From NCBI GenBank assembly GCA_900542295.1, contig UQNJ01000012.1, positions 8,233 to 72,232 on the forward strand: 64,000 nt of DNA, in the 5' to 3' direction. Positions 1 through 9,215 of the stretch are shown here, one piece after another. This DNA is from an uncultured Eubacteriales bacterium. GTDB lineage: Bacteria > Bacillota > Clostridia > Peptostreptococcales > Anaerovoracaceae. Position numbers and translations under genes: made by a program. The notes below the pieces were generated by a model. The model saw only the letters and a program-made list of their open reading frames with translations. It was not told the origin of the DNA and ran no database searches. The first letter of the stretch is position 1, and each line of letters opens with the position of its first letter.

Positions 1-699
1 AAACAGCGTGCTATTGAGCTTTGTCAGGAGAAGGTAGACAAGCATGGTCTTGTTATGAAGCTGATAGATGTAGAATATACATTTGACAACAGCAAGATAG
101 TATTTTATTTTACTGCCGACGGCAGAGTTGATTTTAGAGAATTGGTAAAAGACCTTGCCGGCGTCTTTAAGATGAGAATAGAGCTTCGTCAGATAGGAGT
201 AAGAGATGAAGCTAAAATGCTCGGAGGCATTGGAAGCTGTGGAAGAGCGCTTTGTTGTCATAGTTGGCTTTCTGATTTTGAACCTGTATCTATAAAGATG
301 GCAAAGGTGCAGAATCTTTCTCTTAACCCTGCCAAAATATCGGGAATATGCGGCAGACTTATGTGCTGTCTGAAATATGAAAACGATATATATATGGAAT
401 TCAGAAAGGGTATGCCTGATGTTGGTGAACGTGTAAAAACTCCTGACGGAATTGCAAAGGTAGTTGATACCAATCTTCTTGAAAGAAGCGTTAAAGTCAG
501 ACTTTATACAGAAGATAAACCAAAAGGAAAGCAAAATGAAGATGGAGAGCAGGAAGAAAAGCTGTCCTCAGATATTTATACTTATAAAAAAGAAGAAATT
601 CGCCGCATAGACAAAAGAAAGAATACCAAGACGGAAGATATTTTTGAAGGTGTTGACGCAGATACAATGAAAGAGATAAAAGAGCTTATCAAGGACTGA
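1..699 (+). CDS. ricT: PSP1 / RicT (YaaT) family protein, 5' truncated by window edge
   Basis: The reading frame is open from base 1, so the ATG at 55 is internal and the true start lies upstream. The PSP1 domain is recognisable from two cysteine clusters, CGRALCC and CGRLMCC, and from conserved text around them. In Bacillus, RicT acts with RicA and RicF in an Fe-S complex that influences RNase Y mRNA processing, sporulation and competence; the cysteines fit cluster binding. The last 60 or so residues are a charged Lys/Glu-rich tail. The next gene is trmN6, the same neighbourhood as yaaT-yabB in Bacillus, which supports the call. Confidence 0.9.
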   Translation, partial: KQRAIELCQEKVDKHGLVMKLIDVEYTFDNSKIVFYFTADGRVDFRELVKDLAGVFKMRIELRQIGVRDEAKMLGGIGSCGRALCCHSWLSDFEPVSIKMAKVQNLSLNPAKISGICGRLMCCLKYENDIYMEFRKGMPDVGERVKTPDGIAKVVDTNLLERSVKVRLYTEDKPKGKQNEDGEQEEKLSSDIYTYKKEEIRRIDKRKNTKTEDIFEGVDADTMKEIKELIKD

Positions 700-700
700 T

Positions 701-1477
701 ATGGAGATGTTAGAAAAGGGCTCGGCTCTGCTGAAAGACGGAGAGCGAATAGATGACATAGGCTTTGGGAATTTTAGACTTATTCAAGATCCGAAAGAGT
801 TTTGTTACGGAATTGATTCGGTACTTTTAGCAGACTTTGTGTCGAAGCGTGCAGGAGTCAGTTTGGATACTGTAGTAGATATGGGGACAGGAACAGGAGT
901 AATTCCTTTGATTTTATGTCATAAAACTGATGTAAAAAGAGTTATAGGGGTGGAACTGCAAGAAAGTGCATATGATAAAGCCGTAAGAAATTCATTGCTG
1001 AATTGCACAAAAGACAGAGTGAACTTTGTTTTGGGAGATGTTAATGATGTGGAATTCGGCTGGGGCAGTGAATTAAAAGAGAAAGCAGATGCAGTTGTAA
1101 GTAATCCTCCTTACTTTAAAGCAGGCGGCGGAATAAAAAGCGAAGTCTCCGCAAAGGCAGCAGCAAGGCATGAGACTACTGCGACACTTGAAGATTTCAT
1201 GAAGTGTGCAGCTTACCTGCTCAAAGCAAGAGGTGAGCTGTTTATGGTACACAGGCCATCGAGACTTGTGGATATCTGCTGTTTTGGCCGACTTGCAGGG
1301 CTTGAAACAAAGGAAATAAGAATGATTTCTCCGACCAGTGACGAAATACCTAATATAATTCTTGTAAAGCTTATAAAAGGAGGAGGAAGCGAGCTTAAGA
1401 TTTTGCCTCCGATTGCCGTATATGATACGAAAGGAAATTATACTTCCGATATTCTTAATATTTATGAGAAAATTTAG
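701..1477 (+). CDS. trmN6: tRNA1(Val) adenine-37 N6-methyltransferase family protein
   Basis: A 258-residue class I SAM-dependent methyltransferase of the YabB/TrmN6 family. The SAM-binding loop is DMGTGTGVIP at residues 60-69, and the amino-methyltransferase signature NPPY is at 135-138, as expected for N6-adenine methylation. The family methylates A37 of tRNA1(Val); that substrate is inferred here. The ATG lies one base after the ricT stop, so the two genes are probably translationally coupled. The stop codon overlaps the convergent spmB stop by a few bases, with no terminator between the two genes. Confidence 0.85.
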   Translation: MEMLEKGSALLKDGERIDDIGFGNFRLIQDPKEFCYGIDSVLLADFVSKRAGVSLDTVVDMGTGTGVIPLILCHKTDVKRVIGVELQESAYDKAVRNSLLNCTKDRVNFVLGDVNDVEFGWGSELKEKADAVVSNPPYFKAGGGIKSEVSAKAAARHETTATLEDFMKCAAYLLKARGELFMVHRPSRLVDICCFGRLAGLETKEIRMISPTSDEIPNIILVKLIKGGGSELKILPPIAVYDTKGNYTSDILNIYEKI

Positions 1478-2001
1478 ATAAACTTGCATATCATGATGGA
1501 AACAAGAATTCCGGTAATATAGCCTATGAGGCCGCCTTTGAGAGCGTGCCTCATTTGTTTTACATGAGTCACTCCGAAATAAAGAGCAAGAACATATATG
1601 ACAGTTTCACATCCTCCGCTCATTACACAGGCTACACGGCCGGCGTACGAATCAGGGCCTACGGTTTTGAGAATATCCTGTAATATTATAAGAGAGCCGC
1701 TTCCTGAAATAGCACGGAGAAGAATTAGAGGGAGGATTTCAACAGGTATATCTAAAAAATCGAGAAGCGGAGAAAGAGCAACATCAAGGACATTGAGTAC
1801 TCCGGATGATGTAAGACTGTTGACTGCAATGAATATCCCTATGAGAAAAGGTAAAATTTCAACAGATGTAGCAAGGCCTGTTTTGGCGCCTTCTATGAAG
1901 TAATCATAGACAGGAGCCTTTTTTATCAGACCGTAGAAAATTATAAAGGTGCTCATTATGGGGAAAAAACCTATTGATATAAATGAAAAAATTTCTGTCA
2001 A
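1474..2001 (-). CDS. spmB: spore maturation protein B
   Basis: A membrane protein of the nucleoside-recognition (Gate) domain family with several hydrophobic segments. It contains text typical of SpmB (VEILPFLIGIF, AISGSGSL, MSGGCETVIY). SpmA and SpmB are needed for spore core dehydration and heat resistance in Bacillus and Clostridium. The start chosen is TTG at 2001, one base after the spmA stop and five bases after a GGAGGGG ribosome binding site inside the end of spmA; an upstream TTG at 2019 would place that site within the gene. It is the second gene of a two-gene operon. The protein is about 175 residues, normal for the family. Confidence 0.92.
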   Translation of the reverse strand: MTEIFSFISIGFFPIMSTFIIFYGLIKKAPVYDYFIEGAKTGLATSVEILPFLIGIFIAVNSLTSSGVLNVLDVALSPLLDFLDIPVEILPLILLRAISGSGSLIILQDILKTVGPDSYAGRVACVMSGGCETVIYVLALYFGVTHVKQMRHALKGGLIGYITGILVSIMICKFI

Positions 2002-2002
2002 T

Positions 2003-2575
2003 TTATCCCCTCCTTTCAAAAAACTTACATGCGAGCACAGAAACTAATATAGTTATAACGGCTGTAATCAGAGATGGCAGAACTATGGAATAAGGGTCAG
2101 CAGAGCCGAGAGAGCTTCTTATCTGAACGGTCATTACAGGGAAAATCGGAGCAAAAGCCATATTGACTACAGCAAAAGTACACATATCATTGCTTGCGAT
2201 GGGTCTGTGATGATTGTCATCATCTAATTTTTCCATAGTTCTTAGGGCGAACACCGTAGAACTGTTTCCTGCGCCGAAAATATTGGACATAAAACTCATT
2301 ATTATAGATGAAAGAGTTTCTGGATTTTTCTGATCCGGAAAAAGCAGTTTCGTAAAAGGCAGAAGCATCTTTGAGAAGCTGTTTATCAAGCCGGTACGTT
2401 CAGCTATTTCCATCAGGCCGCTCCACATAGCCATTATTCCGCAAAGAGCGAATACAAATTCCACTGCTTCACCGGCGCTTTCTGTAAGAGCATTTCCAAG
2501 TGAAGTCAAATTACCTGTAACTAATGCATACAAAATCGAAGCTAAGAGAATTACAGACCATATATAATTCATCAT
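2003..2575 (-). CDS. spmA: spore maturation protein A
   Basis: A nucleoside-recognition domain membrane protein of about 190 residues and partner of SpmB. Recognisable text includes MWSGLMEIAERTGL and MSFMSNIFGAGNSST. The genes are in the usual spmA-spmB order on the reverse strand. The start is placed at the ATG at 2575, 10 bases downstream of an AAAGGAG site at 2586-2592; a second ATG at 2572 is possible. It is expressed in the forespore or mother cell in known sporulators. Upstream, a divergent promoter drives the gene at 2693. Confidence 0.92.
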   Translation of the reverse strand: MMNYIWSVILLASILYALVTGNLTSLGNALTESAGEAVEFVFALCGIMAMWSGLMEIAERTGLINSFSKMLLPFTKLLFPDQKNPETLSSIIMSFMSNIFGAGNSSTVFALRTMEKLDDDNHHRPIASNDMCTFAVVNMAFAPIFPVMTVQIRSSLGSADPYSIVLPSLITAVITILVSVLACKFFERRG

Positions 2576-2631
2576 ATACAAAAGGCTCCTTTCATAGTAA
2601 TAAAAGGTTATGCAAAAATTTTAAAAAGATG

Positions 2632-2661
2632 TTGAAGTATTTTCCATTTTTGGGTTATAAT
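2632..2661 (+). promoter_or_regulatory. sigma-A-type promoter for 2693 gene
   Basis: TTGAAG (2632-2637) and TATAAT (2656-2661) are separated by 18 bp, about 30 bp upstream of the ATG at 2693. A strong AGGAGG site follows. It likely drives the small membrane protein, abrB and possibly murA. Confidence 0.6.
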
Positions 2662-2692
2662 ATAAATATAATAGCGAACAAGGAGGAATGAG

Positions 2693-3049
2693 ATGACAAT
2701 AACTATTACATGGCAGGGAATACTGCTTACGGTTATCGCTATACTCGGCATTGTTTTGCTGATATATTTAATTGTATTATTAAGTAATCTGATTAAGACC
2801 GTAAAGCAGGCAAATCAAATTCTTGATGACGCAAAAATTGTTTCTGCAATAACGGCTGACAAGGCAAAGCAGATAGATGGAATTGTAGACGGCGTCAGTG
2901 ATACAGTTAAAACTGTTATAGATACGGTTAACGGAAACAAGAACATAATATCGGCTGCAACAAACGTAGTTAATGCGGCTGGCAATATAGCCGGTATGGT
3001 CAATAAATATGAAAAGAAAAAAGAAAAAGAACACAGCAAGGAGGAATAG
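2693..3049 (+). CDS. small single-pass membrane protein, DUF948-like
   Basis: A 118-residue protein. Residues about 8-32 form one strongly hydrophobic segment. The remainder is a helical, amphipathic region rich in Asn, Ala, Val and Asp with an evenly spaced heptad-like pattern. The last 13 residues are a Lys/Glu tail. This layout resembles the DUF948 family of cell-surface or stress-linked membrane proteins, but the family assignment is tentative. The start has an AGGAGG site at good distance. The next gene, an AbrB-type regulator, begins four bases after its stop, so the two are one operon. Confidence 0.6.
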   Translation: MTITITWQGILLTVIAILGIVLLIYLIVLLSNLIKTVKQANQILDDAKIVSAITADKAKQIDGIVDGVSDTVKTVIDTVNGNKNIISAATNVVNAAGNIAGMVNKYEKKKEKEHSKEE

Positions 3050-3052
3050 CAA

Positions 3053-3295
3053 ATGAAAGCTACAGGCATAACAAGACCGGTTGATCCTTTGGGAAGAGTA
3101 GTAATACCGGTAGAACTGAGAAGAAGCCTCGGTATTAAGACTGACGATCTTATGGAAGTCTTTGTAGAGGGTGAATATATAATGCTCAAGAAGAATGAGA
3201 TAAAGTGTATATTTTGCGGCAGCAGTGAAGATGTGGTTTCGCTTCATGACAAGACGGTATGCAAAAAATGCATTGAAGAAATGAAAAATCTATAG
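3053..3295 (+). CDS. AbrB-family transition-state regulator with C-terminal zinc ribbon
   Basis: An 80-residue regulator. Residues 1-47 are an AbrB/SpoVT swapped-hairpin DNA-binding domain, seen in TRPVDPLGRVVIPVELRRSL. The C-terminus has two CxxC pairs (CIFC near 54 and CKKC near 72), a zinc-ribbon-like extension common in clostridial AbrB proteins. Such proteins repress post-exponential genes during growth. It is translated from a GGAGG site in an operon with the upstream membrane protein, and lies just ahead of murA. Its specific targets cannot be told from the sequence. Confidence 0.85.
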   Translation: MKATGITRPVDPLGRVVIPVELRRSLGIKTDDLMEVFVEGEYIMLKKNEIKCIFCGSSEDVVSLHDKTVCKKCIEEMKNL

Positions 3296-3312
3296 TCTGC
3301 CGGAGGAGAAAA

Positions 3313-4578
3313 TTGGCAAAATACATTGTAAAGCAGAGCGGACCTTTGAAGGGCGAAGTACAGATAAGCGGAGCTAAAAATGCAGTATTGCCGCTTATGG
3401 CAGCTACACTTCTTTCAGAAAAAGAGTGTATTATAAGAGATGTACCTCAACTCAGAGATGTCAGCCTGATGAAAGAGATTTTAACATCTTTAGGTTCTAA
3501 AATAGAGGAGCCGGGAGAAAATATGCTGTCCATAAACACAGAAGATATCCTGTCTACTGAAGCGGATTTTGAACTTGTAAACAAGATGAGAGCATCTATT
3601 CTTGTAATGGGGCCTCTTCTTGCAAGAAAAGGAAGAGCTAAAGTACCGCTTCCCGGAGGATGTGCTATAGGCACAAGGCCCATAGACCTTCACCTGAAAG
3701 GCTTTGAGGCTCTTGGAGCTGTGCTTACCGTAGGCGATGATTATGTGGAAGCTGTTGCAGGTGGACAGGGGCTTGTTGGAGAGACTATATATCTGGACTT
3801 TCCAAGTGTAGGAGCTACAGAAAATATAATGATGGCGGCAGTTTTCGCAGAAGGAATCACTTATATTGAAAATGCTGCCGAAGAGCCCGAGATAGTGGAT
3901 TTGGCAAACTTCCTTAATAAGATGGGTGCCAAAATAAAAGGTGCCGGAACAGACACCATTAAAATCGAGGGTGTAAAAAGTCTGGGAGGGGCGAATCATA
4001 CTGTCATTCCCGATAGAATAGAGGCCGGAACATTCATGCTTGCTGCTGCTATAACAAGAGGCGTGGTGCATATAAACAATGTTCTTCCCGATCATTTAAA
4101 GCCTATTATAGCTAAACTCAGAGAATGCGGAGTCAGAATCGAAGTTGGTGATGAAGATATGATTGTAAGAGGAAATTTAGGTCCTCAATACGCCACTGAC
4201 ATAAAAACGCTTCCTTATCCGGGATTTCCAACAGACATACAGTCGCCTTTCATGGCTTATCTTACAACGGTTGAAGGCTCAAGTACAGTAATAGAAACTG
4301 TATTTGAAAACAGGTTTATGCATGTTTCACAGCTTGGAAAGATGGGAGCTATTATAGAAACGGCGGGAAATAAGGCTAATATCAAGGGAAACTCAAGGCT
4401 TAGAGGGTGCCATGTTATGGCTACCGATTTAAGAGCCGGCGCTGCGTTGGTTCTGGCAGGGCTTGTAGCAGAAGGTACTACTGAAATATCTGAAATATAT
4501 CATATTGAGAGAGGCTATGAAAAATTTATAGAAAAATTTGCTGCTCTGGGTGCAGAAATCCTCAGAGTCGATGACTGA
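3313..4578 (+). CDS. murA: UDP-N-acetylglucosamine 1-carboxyvinyltransferase
   Basis: MurA transfers enolpyruvate from PEP to UDP-GlcNAc, the first committed step of peptidoglycan synthesis, in the cytoplasm. The 421-residue protein is full length and has the catalytic Lys22 (SGAKNAV) and the PEP-adduct Cys117 in PGGCAIGTRP. Cys at this position predicts fosfomycin sensitivity of the enzyme. The start is TTG at 3313 after a GGAGGAG site. A strong bidirectional hairpin follows the stop. The neighbour spoIID is also next to murA in many sporulating Firmicutes. Confidence 0.97.
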   Translation: MAKYIVKQSGPLKGEVQISGAKNAVLPLMAATLLSEKECIIRDVPQLRDVSLMKEILTSLGSKIEEPGENMLSINTEDILSTEADFELVNKMRASILVMGPLLARKGRAKVPLPGGCAIGTRPIDLHLKGFEALGAVLTVGDDYVEAVAGGQGLVGETIYLDFPSVGATENIMMAAVFAEGITYIENAAEEPEIVDLANFLNKMGAKIKGAGTDTIKIEGVKSLGGANHTVIPDRIEAGTFMLAAAITRGVVHINNVLPDHLKPIIAKLRECGVRIEVGDEDMIVRGNLGPQYATDIKTLPYPGFPTDIQSPFMAYLTTVEGSSTVIETVFENRFMHVSQLGKMGAIIETAGNKANIKGNSRLRGCHVMATDLRAGAALVLAGLVAEGTTEISEIYHIERGYEKFIEKFAALGAEILRVDD

Positions 4579-4627
4579 TATATAACAAAAGACGGTGAAT
4601 ATGAATTTCACCGTCTTTTGTTATATA
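4579..4627 (+). terminator. rho-independent terminator after murA
   Basis: A near-perfect inverted repeat with arms of about 21 bases (TATATAACAAAAGACGGTGA and its complement) around a short loop, with an A-tract on one side and a T-rich tract on the other. It separates murA from spoIID. Confidence 0.85.
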
Positions 4628-4669
4628 AAGAATGAAAAGATCATATAATGCAAACGGGAGGCTGATGAG

Positions 4670-5656
4670 ATGAAAACTATAATTCAGACGATTATTTTTA
4701 TAATGGTGATTCTTGTTGCAGTACCCCTTGCACTGGGACTTTTGTTCGGAGGCGGAGAAAAGGCGGTATCAGAGGGTAAAGAAATGAAAAACAATATTGA
4801 AACTCCGGATACCATAAAGGTTTGGATGAGTGAATCGCAGAGCATAGAAGAAGTTGACTTTGAAGAGTATATTGCTTGTGTAGTTGCAAGTGAGATGCCT
4901 TCCGACTTTGAGGAAGAAGCTCTCAAGGCTCAGTCGGTTGCAGCAAGAACTTATGCAATGGCAAAGATTCTGAAATACGATGAAAAAAAGCCTGAAAGCC
5001 ATCCCGAAACTCCTGTATGTGATACCACACACTGTCAAGCATATAAGACAGAGGAAAGACTTATAGAAATTCATGAGAAAGGATGGGAAAAAACGGGATT
5101 TGACAAAGTGAAGAAGGCATGCAAGGAAACTGAAGGCCAAATGCTGTATTACGATGGTGAATTGGTGATGCAGCCGTTATTTTTCAGCTCAAGCGGCGGA
5201 AAAACAGAAAATTCGCAGGATGTTTTTGTCGGAGCATATCCTTATTTGGTAAGCGTATCAAGCCCATATGAGCAGGAAGCTACTCATACAAACGAAAAAA
5301 AGGAATTCACTTTTGAATATATTGAGAAATCTTTAGGAGATAAATATAAGGACAGGCCTACCGGAAGCATTACGGCTGAAAACATAAAAATTTTATCAAG
5401 AACAGCAGGAGGCCGTGTTGCAGATATGCAGGTAGGAAATGCAATATTTAAGGGAACAGAGATGAGAAATGCGCTCGGACTCAGTTCGGCTCTGTTTTCA
5501 GTTGAATTTGATATGGGGAACAAGGTGATTTTTACTTCTGACGGCTCGGGACACGGTGTTGGTCTGAGTCAGTACGGAGCTAGCGGTATGGCTAAAAAAG
5601 GCTGCGGTTATAAGGAAATTTTGGCTCATTATTATACGGGTACCAAGGTATATTGA
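4670..5656 (+). CDS. spoIID: stage II sporulation protein D (SpoIID/LytB amidase/transglycosylase)
   Basis: SpoIID is a membrane-anchored lytic transglycosylase that, with SpoIIP and SpoIIM, drives engulfment of the forespore. Residues about 4-24 form the N-terminal membrane anchor. The SpoIID domain follows, with VVASEMPSDFEEEALKAQ carrying the likely catalytic Glu, AARTYA, SSGGKTENS and the C-terminal SGHGVGLSQYGA signature. At 328 residues it is full length. The ATG follows a GGGAGG site. It is separated from murA by a terminator, so it should have its own sporulation promoter, which I could not identify firmly. Confidence 0.95.
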   Translation: MKTIIQTIIFIMVILVAVPLALGLLFGGGEKAVSEGKEMKNNIETPDTIKVWMSESQSIEEVDFEEYIACVVASEMPSDFEEEALKAQSVAARTYAMAKILKYDEKKPESHPETPVCDTTHCQAYKTEERLIEIHEKGWEKTGFDKVKKACKETEGQMLYYDGELVMQPLFFSSSGGKTENSQDVFVGAYPYLVSVSSPYEQEATHTNEKKEFTFEYIEKSLGDKYKDRPTGSITAENIKILSRTAGGRVADMQVGNAIFKGTEMRNALGLSSALFSVEFDMGNKVIFTSDGSGHGVGLSQYGASGMAKKGCGYKEILAHYYTGTKVY

Positions 5657-5743
5657 CATAATAATCCTTGATTTCAAGTGATACTGTATTGTATTATAAA
5701 TAAAGGAAGTATTTTAAAATAAAAGCATTTGAAAGGAAAAATC

Positions 5744-7693
5744 ATGGCAGACCTTAAGTATTTGAATCGTTTATCCAAGGACTATCCTAACATAAAAGCT
5801 GCATCAGCCGAGATTATAAACCTGAAAGCAATTTTGGCGCTTCCTAAGGGCACCGAATATTTTCTCAGCGATTTGCACGGAGAGCACGAAGCGTTTATAC
5901 ATATGCTAAAAAGCGCATCCGGAACTATAAAGATGAAAATAGACGAGCATTTTGAAAATGTGCTTAACGAGAGGGAACGAGAGGAACTGGCTGCCCTTGT
6001 ATATAATGCAGAGGCTGAAATTGCACGAAGAAAAAAAAGCGAGAAAGACTTTGATGACTGGTGTACTGTTGCAATATATCGTCTTATTACAATCTGTAAA
6101 TCAGTTTCAACGAAATATACTCGGTCAAGGGTGAGAAAGAGACTTCCGAGATATATGGATTACAGCATTGATGAACTTATGCATGCTGATGATGAGGCTA
6201 ACAGAGCTCACTATTACAGCGAAATTATTAATTCTATAGTTGAATGTGGCGTAGCCGAAGAGTTTATAATAGAGCTGACAGAAGCTATCAGCCGCCTTGC
6301 TGTAGATAAACTGCATATAATAGGAGACATATTCGACAGAGGAGCACATCCTGACGCAATCATGGATTTCCTTATGAACTTTCATGATGTTGATTTTCAA
6401 TGGGGGAACCATGATATAGTATGGATGGGAGCTGCCGCAGGAAATTGGGCATGCATAGCAAACCTTTTAAGAATGAATATAAGTTATAACAATTTTGATA
6501 TGCTTGAGGTGGGGTATGGTATAAATTTAAGACCGCTGGCTACATTTGCAGCAGAAGTATATGCAGATGACCCGTGTAAATTTTTTAAACCGCATATATT
6601 GGATTACAACAAGTATGATCCTGTGCCTGAAGATCTGGCTGCCAAGATGCACAAGGCAATTGCAATCTGCCAGTTTAAAATAGAAGGACAGAGAATAAAG
6701 GCACATCCGGAATATAAATTGGAAAAACGCCTGCTTCTTGACAAGATTGATTTGAATGATGGTACTGTTGAAGTTGAGGGAGTGAAGTGGCCTCTAAGGG
6801 ATTTAAGTTTCCCTACCCTTGACGAGAACGATCCTTATAAGCTTACTGAAGCAGAAGAAGAGGTCATGCACTCTCTTGCGGCATCTTTTCTTAATTCGGA
6901 GAAACTTCAGGCGCACATAAAATTTCTCTACAGCCACGGGGCTTTATATACAAGGATTAATGGAAACCTTTTGTATCACGGATGCATTCCTATGAATGAA
7001 AACGGTGACTTCCAGGAAGTGGAACTTTATGGGAAAAGGCTTAAAGGCAAGGCCCTTATGGATTACCTTGATGATCAGGTACGAAAGTCATATTATTCAC
7101 CTGAAAGATCCGATGAGACGGGATATAAAGGAGATCTTATGTGGTACTTGTGGCTCGGGGGAGATTCGCCTCTTTTCGGAAAGGAAAAGATGACGACTTT
7201 TGAGAGGCTGTTTATTGCAGATAAGACTACTCATAAGGAATTTACAAGGCCTTATTATAAATTGATAAAAGAAAGATCTGTCTGTGAAAAAATTATAAGA
7301 GAGTTTGGTCTTGATCCTTCTGACGGTAAGATTTTAAACGGTCATGTTCCGGTAAAAATAAAAGACGGAGAATCTCCGATAAAGGGCGGCGGACTGCTTT
7401 ATGTAATAGATGGAGGAATTTCAAAAGCGTATCAGAAACAGACGGGCATTGCCGGCTATACATTTATATTCAATTCCCGGTTTATGGCATTGGCTGAGCA
7501 TAAACCATATACACCTGTTCTTGATGACGGTACTCAGGAATTCCATTCTCCTGTAATGAAAACGGTTGAGACCATGCCTGAGAGACTGCTTATACTCGAT
7601 ACCGATCAGGGAGCTCAGTTAGTTGAAAAGATAGACGATTTGAGAGATTTGGTCAGAGCTTTTAAAAATGGTGAAATAAAAGAACAATATTGA
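5744..7693 (+). CDS. fbp: fructose-1,6-bisphosphatase, class III
   Basis: A gluconeogenic phosphatase converting fructose-1,6-bisphosphate to fructose-6-phosphate. The length of 649 residues and the metallophosphoesterase motifs mark the Firmicutes class III type: SDLHGEHEAF near the N-terminus, IGDIFDRGAHPD, QWGNHDIVW and, late in the protein, NGHVPVK. The frame extends to a TTG at 5729, but the ATG at 5744 is preferred because GAAAGGA precedes it by about seven bases. It is apparently monocistronic, followed by a long stem-loop. Confidence 0.96.
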   Translation: MADLKYLNRLSKDYPNIKAASAEIINLKAILALPKGTEYFLSDLHGEHEAFIHMLKSASGTIKMKIDEHFENVLNEREREELAALVYNAEAEIARRKKSEKDFDDWCTVAIYRLITICKSVSTKYTRSRVRKRLPRYMDYSIDELMHADDEANRAHYYSEIINSIVECGVAEEFIIELTEAISRLAVDKLHIIGDIFDRGAHPDAIMDFLMNFHDVDFQWGNHDIVWMGAAAGNWACIANLLRMNISYNNFDMLEVGYGINLRPLATFAAEVYADDPCKFFKPHILDYNKYDPVPEDLAAKMHKAIAICQFKIEGQRIKAHPEYKLEKRLLLDKIDLNDGTVEVEGVKWPLRDLSFPTLDENDPYKLTEAEEEVMHSLAASFLNSEKLQAHIKFLYSHGALYTRINGNLLYHGCIPMNENGDFQEVELYGKRLKGKALMDYLDDQVRKSYYSPERSDETGYKGDLMWYLWLGGDSPLFGKEKMTTFERLFIADKTTHKEFTRPYYKLIKERSVCEKIIREFGLDPSDGKILNGHVPVKIKDGESPIKGGGLLYVIDGGISKAYQKQTGIAGYTFIFNSRFMALAEHKPYTPVLDDGTQEFHSPVMKTVETMPERLLILDTDQGAQLVEKIDDLRDLVRAFKNGEIKEQY

Positions 7694-7701
7694 TTGCAAT
7701 G

Positions 7702-7776
7702 AAAGCTGTCCTGCGTTGATGAGGATGTAGTCTCTGCCTTCATGGTTAAGGCTGCATCTCAATGCAAGACGGCTTT
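7702..7776 (+). terminator. long multi-stem hairpin downstream of fbp
   Basis: An 18-bp outer stem (7702-7719 with 7759-7776, one mismatch, G-T pairs) encloses a second stem (GATGTA with TGCATC) and an apical hairpin (GCCTT with AAGGC), followed by a T-rich stretch. It could be a bidirectional terminator for fbp and the convergent PucR gene. It is longer than the other terminators in the window. Confidence 0.55.
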
Positions 7777-7785
7777 TGATTTTGA

Positions 7786-8985
7786 TCAAAATTCTTTATT
7801 TGAACATATGTATATTCTCACTGCGAGGGCAAGTTCTTCGTAATCGCCAAGGGAGAAAGGATTTAGACCGAGTATTTCTCCTATTTTATTTAGGCGGTAT
7901 CTGATGGTATTTTTGTGTTGAGACATTACACGACCGGTTTCTTCCAGGTCGGCACTGCATTTTACAAAATTAGTTAAAGTATCAAGAAGACTGCCGTTTT
8001 TTTCAATATCATAAACTTCAAGCGGTGTTAAGTATTTTTTGCTGTAGGTTACCATGGAAGGCTTGTCTGAAAATTGAAGAATAGCCTGATATGAACCAAG
8101 ACAGTCAAAGGCGATGAAAGGTGCATCAGCCTGTTCTTCGGTGAAAGAAGAGGCATAGATACTTTCCTTAATGGCGTATGCCAGATCTTCTTTCAGGTGA
8201 TGTATCTTAGACACGCCGGCAGTAAAATTTTTTACCGCTTTATTTTTAAAAAAAGCTTCGTAAGGATTTAGAATGTCATAAATATTATTTTTGGCAAACT
8301 GGCGGCTTGAAATGATGAGTAAAAAACCATTTTTGTACAGGAATATAGAGCTTTCAGGGTTCAGTATGCCTTTGCTTTCTACTATTCGTTCTATTTCAAG
8401 ATAATCCTTGGTATCAAGATGATTGTACTTGTATCTGAAATATATTGATATAATATCGTCTTGGATAAAGGGATTTATTTCTCTTGCAGCACAAGTTGCA
8501 GCTTCTATATCATCCTCTTTGATTTCCAAAAGTGCAGATACCTTCTGTTCAAGATAATAAACTGAGGAATATTTTTCTATTGCTTTATTGACAAGCATAA
8601 GTATATCTTCAAAAAAAGGATGTGAATCATTTAAAAGAAAAATAGGAAAATTCATATGATTTGCATAACGAATCACATTTTCGCTTATAGGAAGCTTAAA
8701 TATATTTTTTATTATCAGACCGCTTCCGTTTTTGGAAACCAATTTTTTGACTGCGTCATATATTAAATTCGGATTGTTCTTAGCATAGAGAAAAGTTGTC
8801 AGAGTAAGAAAACCTCCGTCTACTTGGTAGTTGTAGTCATAATATTTACTCGAAACATCTTTGTCATATTCATAATCTAAAATCCCACAGTGGGTCACAT
8901 TCTTTGCAAGACCTCCTCGGCCGGCGATCAGCGTAAGCTGCGAAAGCTCCGAAAAATTGGAAATATCTCTGACTGTTAACTTCAT
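7786..8985 (-). CDS. PucR-family transcriptional regulator
   Basis: A regulator of about 399 residues. The N-terminal PucR ligand-sensing domain (LTVRDISNFSEL, then LTLIAGRGGL) precedes a GGDEF-like middle region and a C-terminal helix-turn-helix (HKNTIRYRLNKIGEILG). PucR proteins activate purine or amino-acid catabolic genes. The start is put at the ATG at 8985, which has an AGGAG site seven bases upstream, rather than the TTG/ATG choices up to 9039. It is divergent from the ornithine-cyclodeaminase-like gene and aminotransferase, which it probably controls from the shared 230-bp intergenic region; that is an inference. Confidence 0.88.
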   Translation of the reverse strand: MKLTVRDISNFSELSQLTLIAGRGGLAKNVTHCGILDYEYDKDVSSKYYDYNYQVDGGFLTLTTFLYAKNNPNLIYDAVKKLVSKNGSGLIIKNIFKLPISENVIRYANHMNFPIFLLNDSHPFFEDILMLVNKAIEKYSSVYYLEQKVSALLEIKEDDIEAATCAAREINPFIQDDIISIYFRYKYNHLDTKDYLEIERIVESKGILNPESSIFLYKNGFLLIISSRQFAKNNIYDILNPYEAFFKNKAVKNFTAGVSKIHHLKEDLAYAIKESIYASSFTEEQADAPFIAFDCLGSYQAILQFSDKPSMVTYSKKYLTPLEVYDIEKNGSLLDTLTNFVKCSADLEETGRVMSQHKNTIRYRLNKIGEILGLNPFSLGDYEELALAVRIYICSNKEF

Positions 8986-9215
8986 GGCGAGTCTCCTGTT
9001 TGAATTAAAATACAAAATACTGCTATTGTTTTGTTTCATTATACACCTAAAAATGCCATAGATAAAGGAAATTCTGTAAAATAGTCAATGCGAGAGATGA
9101 TGAGTTGTAATTTTAAACATAAATATTTAAAAAAATTGTTCAAAAGTATAAAAAACTACTGTGGAAATAGTGTTCATGAAGAAGTATATTCAATATGTAG
9201 AAAGGATGTGAAAAC

